12,866 nt of DNA. Origin: Nitrospinaceae bacterium (GTDB lineage: Bacteria > Nitrospinota > Nitrospinia > Nitrospinales > VA-1). The DNA is taken from assembly GCA_029937655.1 (NCBI GenBank), contig JAPYPK010000039.1:1-12866 (forward strand), given 5' to 3'. The position numbers and the translations under genes are program-made. The stretch's first letter is position 1; every line of letters starts with the position of its first letter. The notes under the pieces were generated by a model that was given only the letters and a program-made list of their open reading frames with translations, was not told the origin of the DNA and ran no database searches. Below, piece by piece: positions 1 through 6,552 of this stretch.

Positions 1-87
1 AACCTATTTTTTCAAGTAATCTAAAAAAATTGGACTTTAATGATTAGTTACAAAGGTTTACGAGTGTGTTAGGGAAACTACGAGGAT

Positions 88-121
88 ACCCGGCTTGATA
101 TTGGCGATCAACAACCTGGGT
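88..121. other. Possible stem-loop in the left-edge non-coding stretch
   Basis: Positions 1-138 hold no credible reading frame. The clearest structure is an imperfect stem-loop. An outer stem pairs ACCCGG (88-93) with CTGGGT (116-121), including one G-U pair. An inner stem pairs TTGAT (95-99) with ATCAA (107-111) around a 7-nt loop. It lies just downstream of the map stop codon on the minus strand but is not followed closely by a T-run on that strand (the nearest T-run reads from about 30 down to 22), so it is not a textbook terminator. It could be a 3'-end structure of the era-map transcript or part of a small RNA reaching beyond the left edge. The sequence alone does not decide. Confidence 0.25.
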
Positions 122-138
122 CTGGAGGGTTAAAAAAC

Positions 139-903
139 TTAAAAGTCCGTTTGACCATTAAGGCGAGTTAGCACTTCGTATCCATTGTCCAGCACGGCGA
201 CTGTATGTTCAAATTGGGCCGATGCTAATCCATCCTGGGTAACGGCCGTCCATTTATCAGGAAGAATTTTAAGATCGGGTTTTCCTTCGTTGAGCATCGG
301 CTCAATAGTAAAAACCATTCCCTTTTTTAATTCGACTCCTTCCCCAAATTTTCCAATATGAAGGACTTGTGGATCTTCATGAAAATTTCGCCCGATCCCG
401 TGACCACAAAATTCCCGTACCACAGAATATCCCTTCCCTTCAGCTATATTCTGAATAGTGGCACCTATATCACCGAGATGCGCACCGGGCCTCACCAACT
501 CAATGGCCCGTTGTAGAGACTCTTTACAGGTTTCAACCAAGCGACTAACTTTTTTCCGAGCCGATCCGACATAAAACATTCGACTAGTGTCACCGTGAAA
601 ACCATTTAGGTAGGTGGTGATGTCCAAATTTACAATATCACCATTACGTAGCTTACGATCAGAGGGAATCCCGTGACAAATTTCTTCATTGATGGAAGAA
701 CAGATACTCTTTGGAAACCCTCTGTAGTCTAGGGGTGAAGGAATAGCACCATGAGAGACAATAAAATCATGACAAAGTTGATTCAGTCGATTAGTTGTAA
801 CCCCTGGCTTAACATAAGGCTCAATCATTAGAAGAACTTCTGCCGCAAGTTTAGCAGAGTTGCGCATTACTTCTACATCATCATCTGTTTTTATTTGAAT
901 CAT
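139..903 (-). CDS. map: Type I methionine aminopeptidase
   Basis: This cytosolic metalloprotease removes the initiator methionine from nascent proteins. At 254 residues it is close to the usual bacterial type I length (E. coli 264), with no zinc-finger or SH3 extension at the N terminus. The pita-bread fold ligands are all visible: D94 (in LDI), D105 (in GDTSR), H168 (in GHGIGR), E201 (in TIEPM) and E232 (in FEHT). The substrate-side histidines H77 (EEICHGIP) and H175 (NFHEDP) are also present. The ATG at 901-903 lies inside the 3' end of era, a 23-bp overlap on the same strand, with a weak TTGGGA sequence upstream. Co-transcription and translational coupling with era are likely. In many bacteria map sits in the secY-adk-infA ribosomal cluster; here it is beside era instead. 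Identification is secure. Confidence 0.96.
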   Translation of the reverse strand: MIQIKTDDDVEVMRNSAKLAAEVLLMIEPYVKPGVTTNRLNQLCHDFIVSHGAIPSPLDYRGFPKSICSSINEEICHGIPSDRKLRNGDIVNLDITTYLNGFHGDTSRMFYVGSARKKVSRLVETCKESLQRAIELVRPGAHLGDIGATIQNIAEGKGYSVVREFCGHGIGRNFHEDPQVLHIGKFGEGVELKKGMVFTIEPMLNEGKPDLKILPDKWTAVTQDGLASAQFEHTVAVLDNGYEVLTRLNGQTDF

Positions 904-1798
904 GCAAATATCCCAAGTTTCTCAAACTACGTTTATCGTCACGCCAATTATTTTTCACCTTCACGAAAAGATTTAGATATACTTTGCAACCGAAACGTTT
1001 CTCAATTTCTTCTCGCGCTGGTTTCCCAAGCTTTTTCAACATGGCTCCTTTTGCACCAATTAAAATTTTTTTCTGTGAAGTTTTTTCAACAATCACCAAG
1101 GCGTCAATCACCCAAACACCACCGTGACCCTCATGGGTTCCTTCAACAACTACCGCGATGGAATAAGGAACTTCCATACGCGTTCTTTGCATAACTTTTT
1201 CCCGCACAATTTCCTCAATCAAGAACTCTTCTGAGCAGTCGGTAATCATGTCGTCCGGAAAATATTTAGGGCCTTCCGGTAAATAATTAAGAACAGTTAG
1301 TCCAAGATCTTTTAATCCATCTGAACGTAATGCGGAAACTGGAATAATTTCATTAAAATCGAATTTACCGTCAGCTTCAGCTATCAAACTAAGCAAATCC
1401 GGTTTAGACACAAGATCAATTTTATTAATAATTAGAATTTTGGGAGACTTGACACCCTTCAGAGTGTCTAAAACAAATATATCATTTTCAGCAAAACCCT
1501 GATTCGCATCAACAACAAACAAGATAACATCTACGTCCCTATAGGTACTAAGCGAAGCCTTGACCATTAACTGGTTAAACTGAGAAGAAGTTTTGTGGAT
1601 TCCCGGGGTATCCAGCAGAATGACTTGCCCTCGGGGGAAATGAACCACTCCGGTAATTTTATTTCTAGTCGTCTGAGGTTTGCTCGATATAGCTGCAATT
1701 TTCCTCGTAACAAGATGGTTGAGAAGTGTAGATTTACCCACATTGGGCTTACCGACAATAGCAGCATAACCAGATTTAAAATTGTCTTCTTTTTTCAA
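881..1798 (-). CDS. era: GTPase Era, 16S rRNA/30S assembly factor
   Basis: Era binds the 3' end of 16S rRNA and checkpoints maturation of the small ribosomal subunit. The 305-residue protein has the full GTPase set: the P-loop GKPNVGKS (16-23), the threonine-rich switch I (PQTTRNK, 41-47), DTPG (63-66), NKID (125-128) and SAL (155-157). A C-terminal KH RNA-binding domain follows, with the GxxG loop GAKG at 248-251 and the conserved tail NNWRDD at 283-288. The start is TTG at 1796-1798. It is the only start codon between the in-frame TAA seven codons upstream and the P-loop, and it gives the normal Era N-terminal length. I see no convincing Shine-Dalgarno sequence, so translation may be weak or leaderless-like. 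The 3' end overlaps map by 23 bp. Era normally neighbours rnc, lepB or recO, none of which is seen here. Confidence 0.97.
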   Translation of the reverse strand: MKKEDNFKSGYAAIVGKPNVGKSTLLNHLVTRKIAAISSKPQTTRNKITGVVHFPRGQVILLDTPGIHKTSSQFNQLMVKASLSTYRDVDVILFVVDANQGFAENDIFVLDTLKGVKSPKILIINKIDLVSKPDLLSLIAEADGKFDFNEIIPVSALRSDGLKDLGLTVLNYLPEGPKYFPDDMITDCSEEFLIEEIVREKVMQRTRMEVPYSIAVVVEGTHEGHGGVWVIDALVIVEKTSQKKILIGAKGAMLKKLGKPAREEIEKRFGCKVYLNLFVKVKNNWRDDKRSLRNLGYLHDSNKNR

Positions 1799-2075
1799 GG
1801 CTAAATAGGAAAAAAATTAATCAAAATAAGAACGAAAGATCATTAAAGCAATAAAGGCATGACTTCCAAAGATGAAGAAATAACTGTAACATGATGCCTC
1901 AACACAGTCTTGACATATTATTTAATTTAAAACCAAACAACATAATTTCTCTTAAAACAAAATAACATTTTGACTCCTATACTTAACCCGCAAAGGATTT
2001 ATGCTTACAGTGAAGACCAAAAAATCAGAACAAATATCTTTAAAAATGATTGATCGCTAGAAATAATTTCAAAGC
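1799..2075. promoter_or_regulatory. Divergent intergenic region between era and hemW
   Basis: This 277-bp, very AT-rich gap must carry the start signals for era-map leftward and hemW-TPR-mazG rightward. On the plus strand there is a perfect TTGACA at 1910-1915, but no good -10 at 16-18 bp. A good -10-like TATACT at 1978-1983 has no matching -35 (AAACAA at the 17-bp spacing). TTGACT at 1970-1975 also lacks a partner. I therefore cannot assign a promoter with confidence. No tRNA, riboswitch or terminator is evident, and the only short frame (1891-1965, 24 codons) has no ribosome binding site. Confidence 0.3.
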
Positions 2076-3218
2076 ATGAAAAAACAACCATTAGGACTGT
2101 ACATTCACATCCCATACTGCATACATAAGTGCGGCTATTGCGACTTCAATTCTCATCCAATCAAACACGATGAAATGGACCACTATATTGATGCTCTAGT
2201 TGCTGAAATGAAACATTATGCAAAAATATATTCGAAAACCAATATCATAAAGACTATTTTTCTTGGTGGAGGAACGCCAACCACGTTAACTGTTTACCAA
2301 TTAGAGCGTATTCTAAAAGAATGCGTAAAAAAATTTAAAGTAGCACCCGATGCCGAAATAACAGTTGAAGCCAACCCCGCAACTGTTGATGTAGAACTGA
2401 TGAAATCAATACGTAAAACTGGGTATAACCGTATCAGCATAGGGGTACAGTCGTTTGATAAAGCTGAATTAAAATTATTGGATCGAGCACATGGCCCTGA
2501 GGAAGTACATTCAACCGTTGACTGCGCAAGAAAGGCTGGTTTTGACAATCTTTCTTTAGACCTTATGTTTGCCATCCCAAACCAATCACTTTCATCGTGG
2601 GAAAGCAATCTGGACAAAGCTTTGGAAAAAAACCCAGAGCACCTTTCTACCTATAATTTAACCATCGAGCAGGGAACAGCTTTTTCAAGACTCCAGTCTA
2701 ACGGCAAACTAATCATGCCTGAAGATGACCACCAACTAGACCTATACAAAAAAACTATCGAACGCCTCACAACAAAAGGATTCCATCACTACGAAATATC
2801 AAATTTTGCTCATCAGGGGAAAGAGTGCAAACATAATATAACTTACTGGAGAAACACAAACACCCTAGGGCTAGGCGCTGGAGCATCCTCGTATATAAAT
2901 GGGACTCGATTTAAAAATATTAATCTGCCAGCTCATTATATCCGACAAGTAAAAGAGGAAGAAACCGCAGTTGAACACAGTGAAACCCTCGAACCCCGCC
3001 AAGCTATGGGTGAAACTATTATGCTGGGATTGAGACTACTTAAAGGTATCAGCATTCATCAATTTGAAAGTCGATTTCAAGTTTCTTTTACAAACTTATT
3101 TAAAAAAATTATTTATTCATTAAAAGAAAAAGAACTAATCCTTATCGAAGATGACTGTTTGCGACTCTCTCCAAAAGGACTTTTTTTAGCAGACTCGGTA
3201 ATTTTAGAGTTTATTTAA
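2076..3218 (+). CDS. hemW: HemW-like radical SAM protein (heme chaperone)
   Basis: This is a 380-residue radical SAM enzyme of the HemN/HemW superfamily. The [4Fe-4S] cluster motif is C15-x3-C19-x2-C22 followed by F24. HemW proteins carry CxxxCxxCxF, whereas true coproporphyrinogen III dehydrogenase HemN has a fourth cysteine at that place, so HemW is the better call. GGGTPT (64-69) is the SAM-binding glycine motif, EANP (98-101) and SIGVQSF (121-127) are typical strands, and HNITYW (253-258) matches the HemW HNxxYW signature. A C-terminal HemN_C-like winged-helix part follows (about 305-370). Characterised HemW binds heme and delivers it to respiratory proteins; it does not oxidise coproporphyrinogen. 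That function is inferred by family. It is first in a hemW-TPR-mazG run with 28 bp to the next gene. The ATG has only a weak upstream purine stretch. Confidence 0.92.
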   Translation: MKKQPLGLYIHIPYCIHKCGYCDFNSHPIKHDEMDHYIDALVAEMKHYAKIYSKTNIIKTIFLGGGTPTTLTVYQLERILKECVKKFKVAPDAEITVEANPATVDVELMKSIRKTGYNRISIGVQSFDKAELKLLDRAHGPEEVHSTVDCARKAGFDNLSLDLMFAIPNQSLSSWESNLDKALEKNPEHLSTYNLTIEQGTAFSRLQSNGKLIMPEDDHQLDLYKKTIERLTTKGFHHYEISNFAHQGKECKHNITYWRNTNTLGLGAGASSYINGTRFKNINLPAHYIRQVKEEETAVEHSETLEPRQAMGETIMLGLRLLKGISIHQFESRFQVSFTNLFKKIIYSLKEKELILIEDDCLRLSPKGLFLADSVILEFI

Positions 3219-3246
3219 AAATACAAACCATCAAAAAAAAGGCACA

Positions 3247-3894
3247 ATGATAATTCATCAGATCTTCGAAAGGCATACCAACATTCTCTCAGTTTCCTCG
3301 AAGAGCACTACTATATTCATTTTGGCCCTTATCTTTTTTTTTAACACCGCAGATTTCTCACTAGCCGACCGATCAGAAACAAGTCGATTGATGCGACATG
3401 CCGCTAACCTCAGCCAAAACGGAAAAAACCAGGAGGCATTAAAAATATTCATAGAAATAACCCGCATGGAACCCAATAATTTTTATGGGTACAACAACTT
3501 AGGGATGGTATATAGCCAGATGCAAAAAAATAAAAAAGCACTCAAAGCCTATGAAAAAAGCTTGTCCATCAACCCGACCTTCCCAATGACACTCAATAAT
3601 ATCGGCTCTTTACATATGGCAATGGGGCATTATGACAAGGCTGAAATGTTTTTAAAAAAAGCTTTGTCGTTGTTTGGATCATTTCATCTGGTATCAACGA
3701 ACTTGGGAGAACTTTACTTTAAACAAAAACGCTATAGTGAAGCCATGACTTTTCTAAATAAGTCATTAAAAGACATGCCCTCTTTCCCTCCTACTCATAG
3801 ACTCCTAGGGGAACTCCATCAGGCAGAGGGGCGTATGGACGAAGCAGATAAAGAATTTAGTCTCTTTAAAGAACTACAACTAAAATCTAAATAA
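3247..3894 (+). CDS. Secreted or membrane-anchored TPR protein
   Basis: This is a 215-residue protein with no recognised specific family. A hydrophobic segment (about 21-34) ends in FSLA (37-40), which could be a signal-peptidase I site, after an unusually long polar leader of 20 residues. It may therefore be exported to the periplasm or remain anchored by that helix. The rest is made of about four to five tetratricopeptide repeats (roughly 46-78, 80-112, 114-146, 148-180 and a partial one to 210), with typical A-x-x-x-Y/F and LSINP-type endings. TPRs build a protein-binding superhelix, and the partner is unknown. The ATG is preceded by AAGG at suitable distance. It sits 28 bp after hemW and 23 bp before mazG, so it is likely co-transcribed with both. 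A role with HemW in delivering heme to envelope cytochromes is possible but is only a guess from position. Confidence 0.75.
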   Translation: MIIHQIFERHTNILSVSSKSTTIFILALIFFFNTADFSLADRSETSRLMRHAANLSQNGKNQEALKIFIEITRMEPNNFYGYNNLGMVYSQMQKNKKALKAYEKSLSINPTFPMTLNNIGSLHMAMGHYDKAEMFLKKALSLFGSFHLVSTNLGELYFKQKRYSEAMTFLNKSLKDMPSFPPTHRLLGELHQAEGRMDEADKEFSLFKELQLKSK

Positions 3895-3917
3895 ATTTTT
3901 ATAACAGTTAATAATTA

Positions 3918-4700
3918 ATGAACGAAACTCTAAATTCCCTCTCCAAGCTAATTAAAATCACAGAGACTCTCATGGGAGATGACGGTTGTCCATGGGATAA
4001 GGTGCAAACCCGCGAGTCTCTCAAACCATATCTGGTCGAGGAAACCTATGAAGTGCTAGAAGCCTTAGACGAAAACGATCCCAAAAAAATCAAAGACGAG
4101 CTAGGGGATCTGTTATACCAGATATTATTTCATTCAAAAATTTCTAGCCTAAAAGGTGAATTTAACTTCCGGGACGTAATAGATAATTTAAGCGAAAAAA
4201 TGGTTCGACGCCACCCGCATGTATTTAATGGAGTAAAACTAGACACTCCAGATCAAGTGATCGGACAGTGGGAGGAAATTAAAAAAAAGGAAAATAACAA
4301 ATCAAACCAAAAATCTATTTTGGATAGCGTCCCAAAAAATCTTCCAAGTCTAATTAGAGCACAAAAACTTCAAAAGAAAGCCGCAAAAGAAGGGTTTGAC
4401 TGGGAACAAATAAACGACGTATTCGATAAACTCGATGAGGAAATCATAGAGTTCAAAGAGGCTGTACTAAAAAAAAAGAACCCCGACATTCAAAGCGAAA
4501 TCGGGGATATTATTTTTGTTGTCACCAATATCGCCAAGTTCTACAAGGTTGATGCTGAGGAAGCACTTCGATCCACAAATAACAAATTCATAAAACGGTT
4601 TCAGTACATAGAGCAAAAAATAAAAGAAAAAGGGGAAACTCTTAAAGATTGTCCCCTAGAAGAAATGGAACGTTACTGGCAAGAAGCAAAAAAAAGATAA
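3918..4700 (+). CDS. mazG: MazG nucleoside triphosphate pyrophosphohydrolase
   Basis: MazG hydrolyses (d)NTPs to NMP and pyrophosphate, clearing aberrant nucleotides and affecting ppGpp-linked stress responses. The 260-residue protein matches the E. coli length (263) and two-domain layout. The N-terminal MazG domain has CPWD (24-27), the EExxE helix (E41, E42, E45) and the ELGD metal-binding helix (E61, D64), followed by RRHPHVF (97-103). The C-terminal MazG domain repeats the pattern with E174, E175, E178 and EIGD (E194, D197), then NNKF-RF. The C-terminal domain is the catalytic one in E. coli, and its ligands are intact here. It is the last gene of the hemW-TPR-mazG run. The ATG at 3918 lacks a clear Shine-Dalgarno sequence. 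It ends 28 bp from the convergent glycosyltransferase gene, with no clear terminator between them. Confidence 0.96.
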   Translation: MNETLNSLSKLIKITETLMGDDGCPWDKVQTRESLKPYLVEETYEVLEALDENDPKKIKDELGDLLYQILFHSKISSLKGEFNFRDVIDNLSEKMVRRHPHVFNGVKLDTPDQVIGQWEEIKKKENNKSNQKSILDSVPKNLPSLIRAQKLQKKAAKEGFDWEQINDVFDKLDEEIIEFKEAVLKKKNPDIQSEIGDIIFVVTNIAKFYKVDAEEALRSTNNKFIKRFQYIEQKIKEKGETLKDCPLEEMERYWQEAKKR

Positions 4701-4728
4701 GCTCCTTGTTTTTTCAAGATAACTCGTA

Positions 4729-5859
4729 TTACTGCTCGTAGATTCTTCCGCGCCATTCAGTGCGCCTAAGCAATAGAGTCTGCAACATCGAACTAAACAT
4801 GATCATGACCATCAAAATAGCGCCCAGAGGGAAAAGAAAAACGTTTTTCTTTTCTAAGCCTAACTCATGACAGAGTCCCAGTCCCGTGGCTAAAGTCAAC
4901 GCAAGGCCTAAAAGCGAAATACCTACCCACACGCCCCCCGCACCTACCCACAAATTGCACATGACGACAATATAAGGTGTCAAGAGAAAGCAAAGAACCA
5001 TAGCCATATAATAAGATGCCCTGAAGACAGAACTTTTCATTGCCAAGAAAATATTTTTTCTCCAACCCATCCAGATTTCTCTCATAGAGTGATACATGCG
5101 AATTGAGAATAAATTCTTCCCATCTGCCACTAAAATAGAAAGGCCATTCAACTTTGCTTTTTTGGCAATCATTATGTCTTCGAGAACTTCATTGGCAACG
5201 CTAAGATGCCCACCAATTTTCTGATAAGCTTCTTTCTTAAAAAAAAGAAACGCACCAAATCCCATAGCGCTTTGATGACTCTCGCTATTAACTTTCCTGA
5301 AATTTGTAAGGGAAGCGATAAACCCGAATATTACGGGCTGAACCACTCGCTCCCAAAACGAACCAAATATTACTGCAGGCATTAGCGTCAACAAATCAAG
5401 ATCTTTACATACCATAGTGTGAACAGCGGTTTTCAATGCGTGTGACTGGTATGTAAGATCGGCATCGGTAAACAATAAATATTGACCACGGGACCTCTGA
5501 TAAGCTTGGTGCAATGCATAAGGTTTGCCCGTCCACCCTGACGCCAACTGTGCTCCAGCAATAAATATCAAGTTGGAATACTGCTCTGCCATTGAGGAAA
5601 CTATTTTTGGTGTATTGTCATTGGAATTGTCATCCACAACGATGACTTCAAAGTTCGGATAATCTTGATTCAACAATGACTCCACACATTTCTTCACATC
5701 TCTCTCTTCATTTCTAGCAGGAACACACACTGAAATATACGGGTAGGCAACCAATTCCTCCTTAACCGGATAAATCCGAATAAGATAGATCATATTTACG
5801 GAAAGGTAAGTAACTATAAAAATAATCAGAAACAACTGAAAAGTTGTCACAAGAATCAT
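4729..5859 (-). CDS. Membrane-bound family 2 glycosyltransferase (HpnB/CrtQ-like)
   Basis: This is an inverting GT-A glycosyltransferase of family GT2. Numbered from the ATG at 5857-5859 (376 aa), it has an N-terminal membrane helix (2-24), VPARNE (46-51), VVDDNS (74-79), GWTGKP (108-113), the DAD metal motif (132-134), the ED catalytic pair (227-228) and GWRKN (265-269) in place of QxxRW. Three membrane helices follow (about 283-302, 305-327, 338-362). GWTGKP and the helix layout resemble hopanoid-associated HpnB and carotenoid-linked CrtQ, so a lipid-like acceptor is plausible but unproven; no hopanoid or carotenoid gene is adjacent. The frame stays open to a GTG at 5943 (404 aa). I prefer the ATG because it lies just before the first helix, has AGAG upstream, and leaves about 97 nt of leader from the promoter at 5963-5992, whereas the GTG would be about 13 nt from that start point. 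Confidence 0.87.
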   Translation of the reverse strand: MILVTTFQLFLIIFIVTYLSVNMIYLIRIYPVKEELVAYPYISVCVPARNEERDVKKCVESLLNQDYPNFEVIVVDDNSNDNTPKIVSSMAEQYSNLIFIAGAQLASGWTGKPYALHQAYQRSRGQYLLFTDADLTYQSHALKTAVHTMVCKDLDLLTLMPAVIFGSFWERVVQPVIFGFIASLTNFRKVNSESHQSAMGFGAFLFFKKEAYQKIGGHLSVANEVLEDIMIAKKAKLNGLSILVADGKNLFSIRMYHSMREIWMGWRKNIFLAMKSSVFRASYYMAMVLCFLLTPYIVVMCNLWVGAGGVWVGISLLGLALTLATGLGLCHELGLEKKNVFLFPLGAILMVMIMFSSMLQTLLLRRTEWRGRIYEQ

Positions 5860-5962
5860 GAGCTCTAAGTTTAAAGTAGCGTAAGGATTAAGAATAAATG
5901 TCGTTGGATAAAAATTTTTCAACAACTGACAACCGTAGACCACAGACCAACATGAAAGGTAA

Positions 5963-5992
5963 ATTATACACGTACGGTTTAAAACGAATCAA
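5963..5992 (-). promoter_or_regulatory. Sigma-70-type promoter for the glycosyltransferase
   Basis: On the minus strand TTGATT (5992-5987, 4 of 6 to TTGACA) and a perfect TATAAT (5968-5963) are separated by 18 bp. Transcription would begin near 5956 and run into the glycosyltransferase gene. This argues for the ATG at 5859 over the GTG at 5943 as translation start. The match is seen in the sequence; activity is inferred. Confidence 0.55.
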
Positions 5993-6027
5993 CTCACTGA
6001 AAATTAAATTACGGCAACCTGCTTATA

Positions 6028-6036
6028 TGCTAATAT
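6028..6036 (+). promoter_or_regulatory. Possible extended -10 for the SH3b gene
   Basis: TG-C-TAATAT at 6028-6036 fits the extended -10 form TGnTATAAT (hexamer 4 of 6) and lies 28 bp before the SH3b start codon at 6064. The -35 position at 17 bp spacing (ATTACG) is poor, as expected if an extended -10 compensates. Such AT-rich matches arise easily by chance here, hence the low confidence. Confidence 0.3.
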
Positions 6037-6063
6037 GGTAATAGAGAACCTAAAATATTAGTT

Positions 6064-6552
6064 ATGCTTATACACACCCCAATCTCCTTAAAAATAAACA
6101 AATTTTTTATTTTTTATTTCTTTCTATTTTTCACCCTTGTTGTGTTCCCGTTTCAGCAAGAAACAGCAGAAGCACTTTGCGTCAAGGATAAAAAAGCAAA
6201 CCTTCGCTCGGGACCAGGAAAACACAACGAAAAACTGTGGACCGTATTAAAATATATGCCCTTCAGACAAGTTGGTAGAGAGGGTAAGTGGCTTAAGGTG
6301 ATAGATCTGGATGGTGATATTTACTGGATTTACAAAACGATTACTACCAAGGCCTATATGTGTGCCGTGATCAAGAACAATAAAACAAATTTACGACAGG
6401 GCCCAGGCACTAAATTTCCTCAAGTTGGATGGAGTCCTATTGATAAGTATTTTTCAATTAAGGTATTAAAAATAAAAGGATCCTGGGTTCATGTCGAAGA
6501 CAGTCTGGGCGATAAGGCCTGGGTTCATCGTTCTCTTGTCTGGGTCCAATAG
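6064..6552 (+). CDS. Exported tandem bacterial SH3 (SH3b) protein
   Basis: This is a 162-residue protein with a signal peptide: lysines at 10 and 13, a strongly hydrophobic core at 14-30, and a possible cleavage site after AEA (35-37). Two SH3b repeats follow, at about 39-93 and 100-159. Each begins with the hallmark NLRSGPG/NLRQGPG turn (46-52, 109-115) and ends in a W-V/I-H/Y segment (WIYK, WVHR). A cysteine precedes each repeat (C39, C100) and these could form a disulfide in the periplasm. The family corresponds to the COG3807-type SH3-like proteins, thought to bind peptidoglycan or envelope partners. No catalytic domain is present, so any enzymatic role is excluded within this chain. It stands alone on the plus strand between two divergent or convergent neighbours. 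Its TAG stop abuts the kinase stop codon directly. Confidence 0.82.
   Translation: MLIHTPISLKINKFFIFYFFLFFTLVVFPFQQETAEALCVKDKKANLRSGPGKHNEKLWTVLKYMPFRQVGREGKWLKVIDLDGDIYWIYKTITTKAYMCAVIKNNKTNLRQGPGTKFPQVGWSPIDKYFSIKVLKIKGSWVHVEDSLGDKAWVHRSLVWVQ

Noticed and set aside
895..1194. 99-codon plus-strand frame opposite era and the start of map
   Set aside because: It is antisense to the KH domain of Era, with no recognisable protein features.
1891..1965. 24-codon plus-strand frame in the era-hemW gap starting ATGATG
   Set aside because: No ribosome binding site, low-complexity AT-rich composition, and length expected by chance.
2294..2617. 107-codon minus-strand frame inside hemW
   Set aside because: It lies wholly inside a gene with intact catalytic motifs and shows no domain or start signal of its own.
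2076..3218. Calling the radical SAM gene hemN (coproporphyrinogen III dehydrogenase)
   Set aside because: The fourth cysteine of the HemN CxxxCxxCxC motif is F24 here, and the HNxxYW signature of HemW is present.
4701..4728. Bidirectional terminator between mazG and the glycosyltransferase gene
   Set aside because: Only a 4-bp CTTG/CAAG stem around a T6 loop is present, too weak to call.
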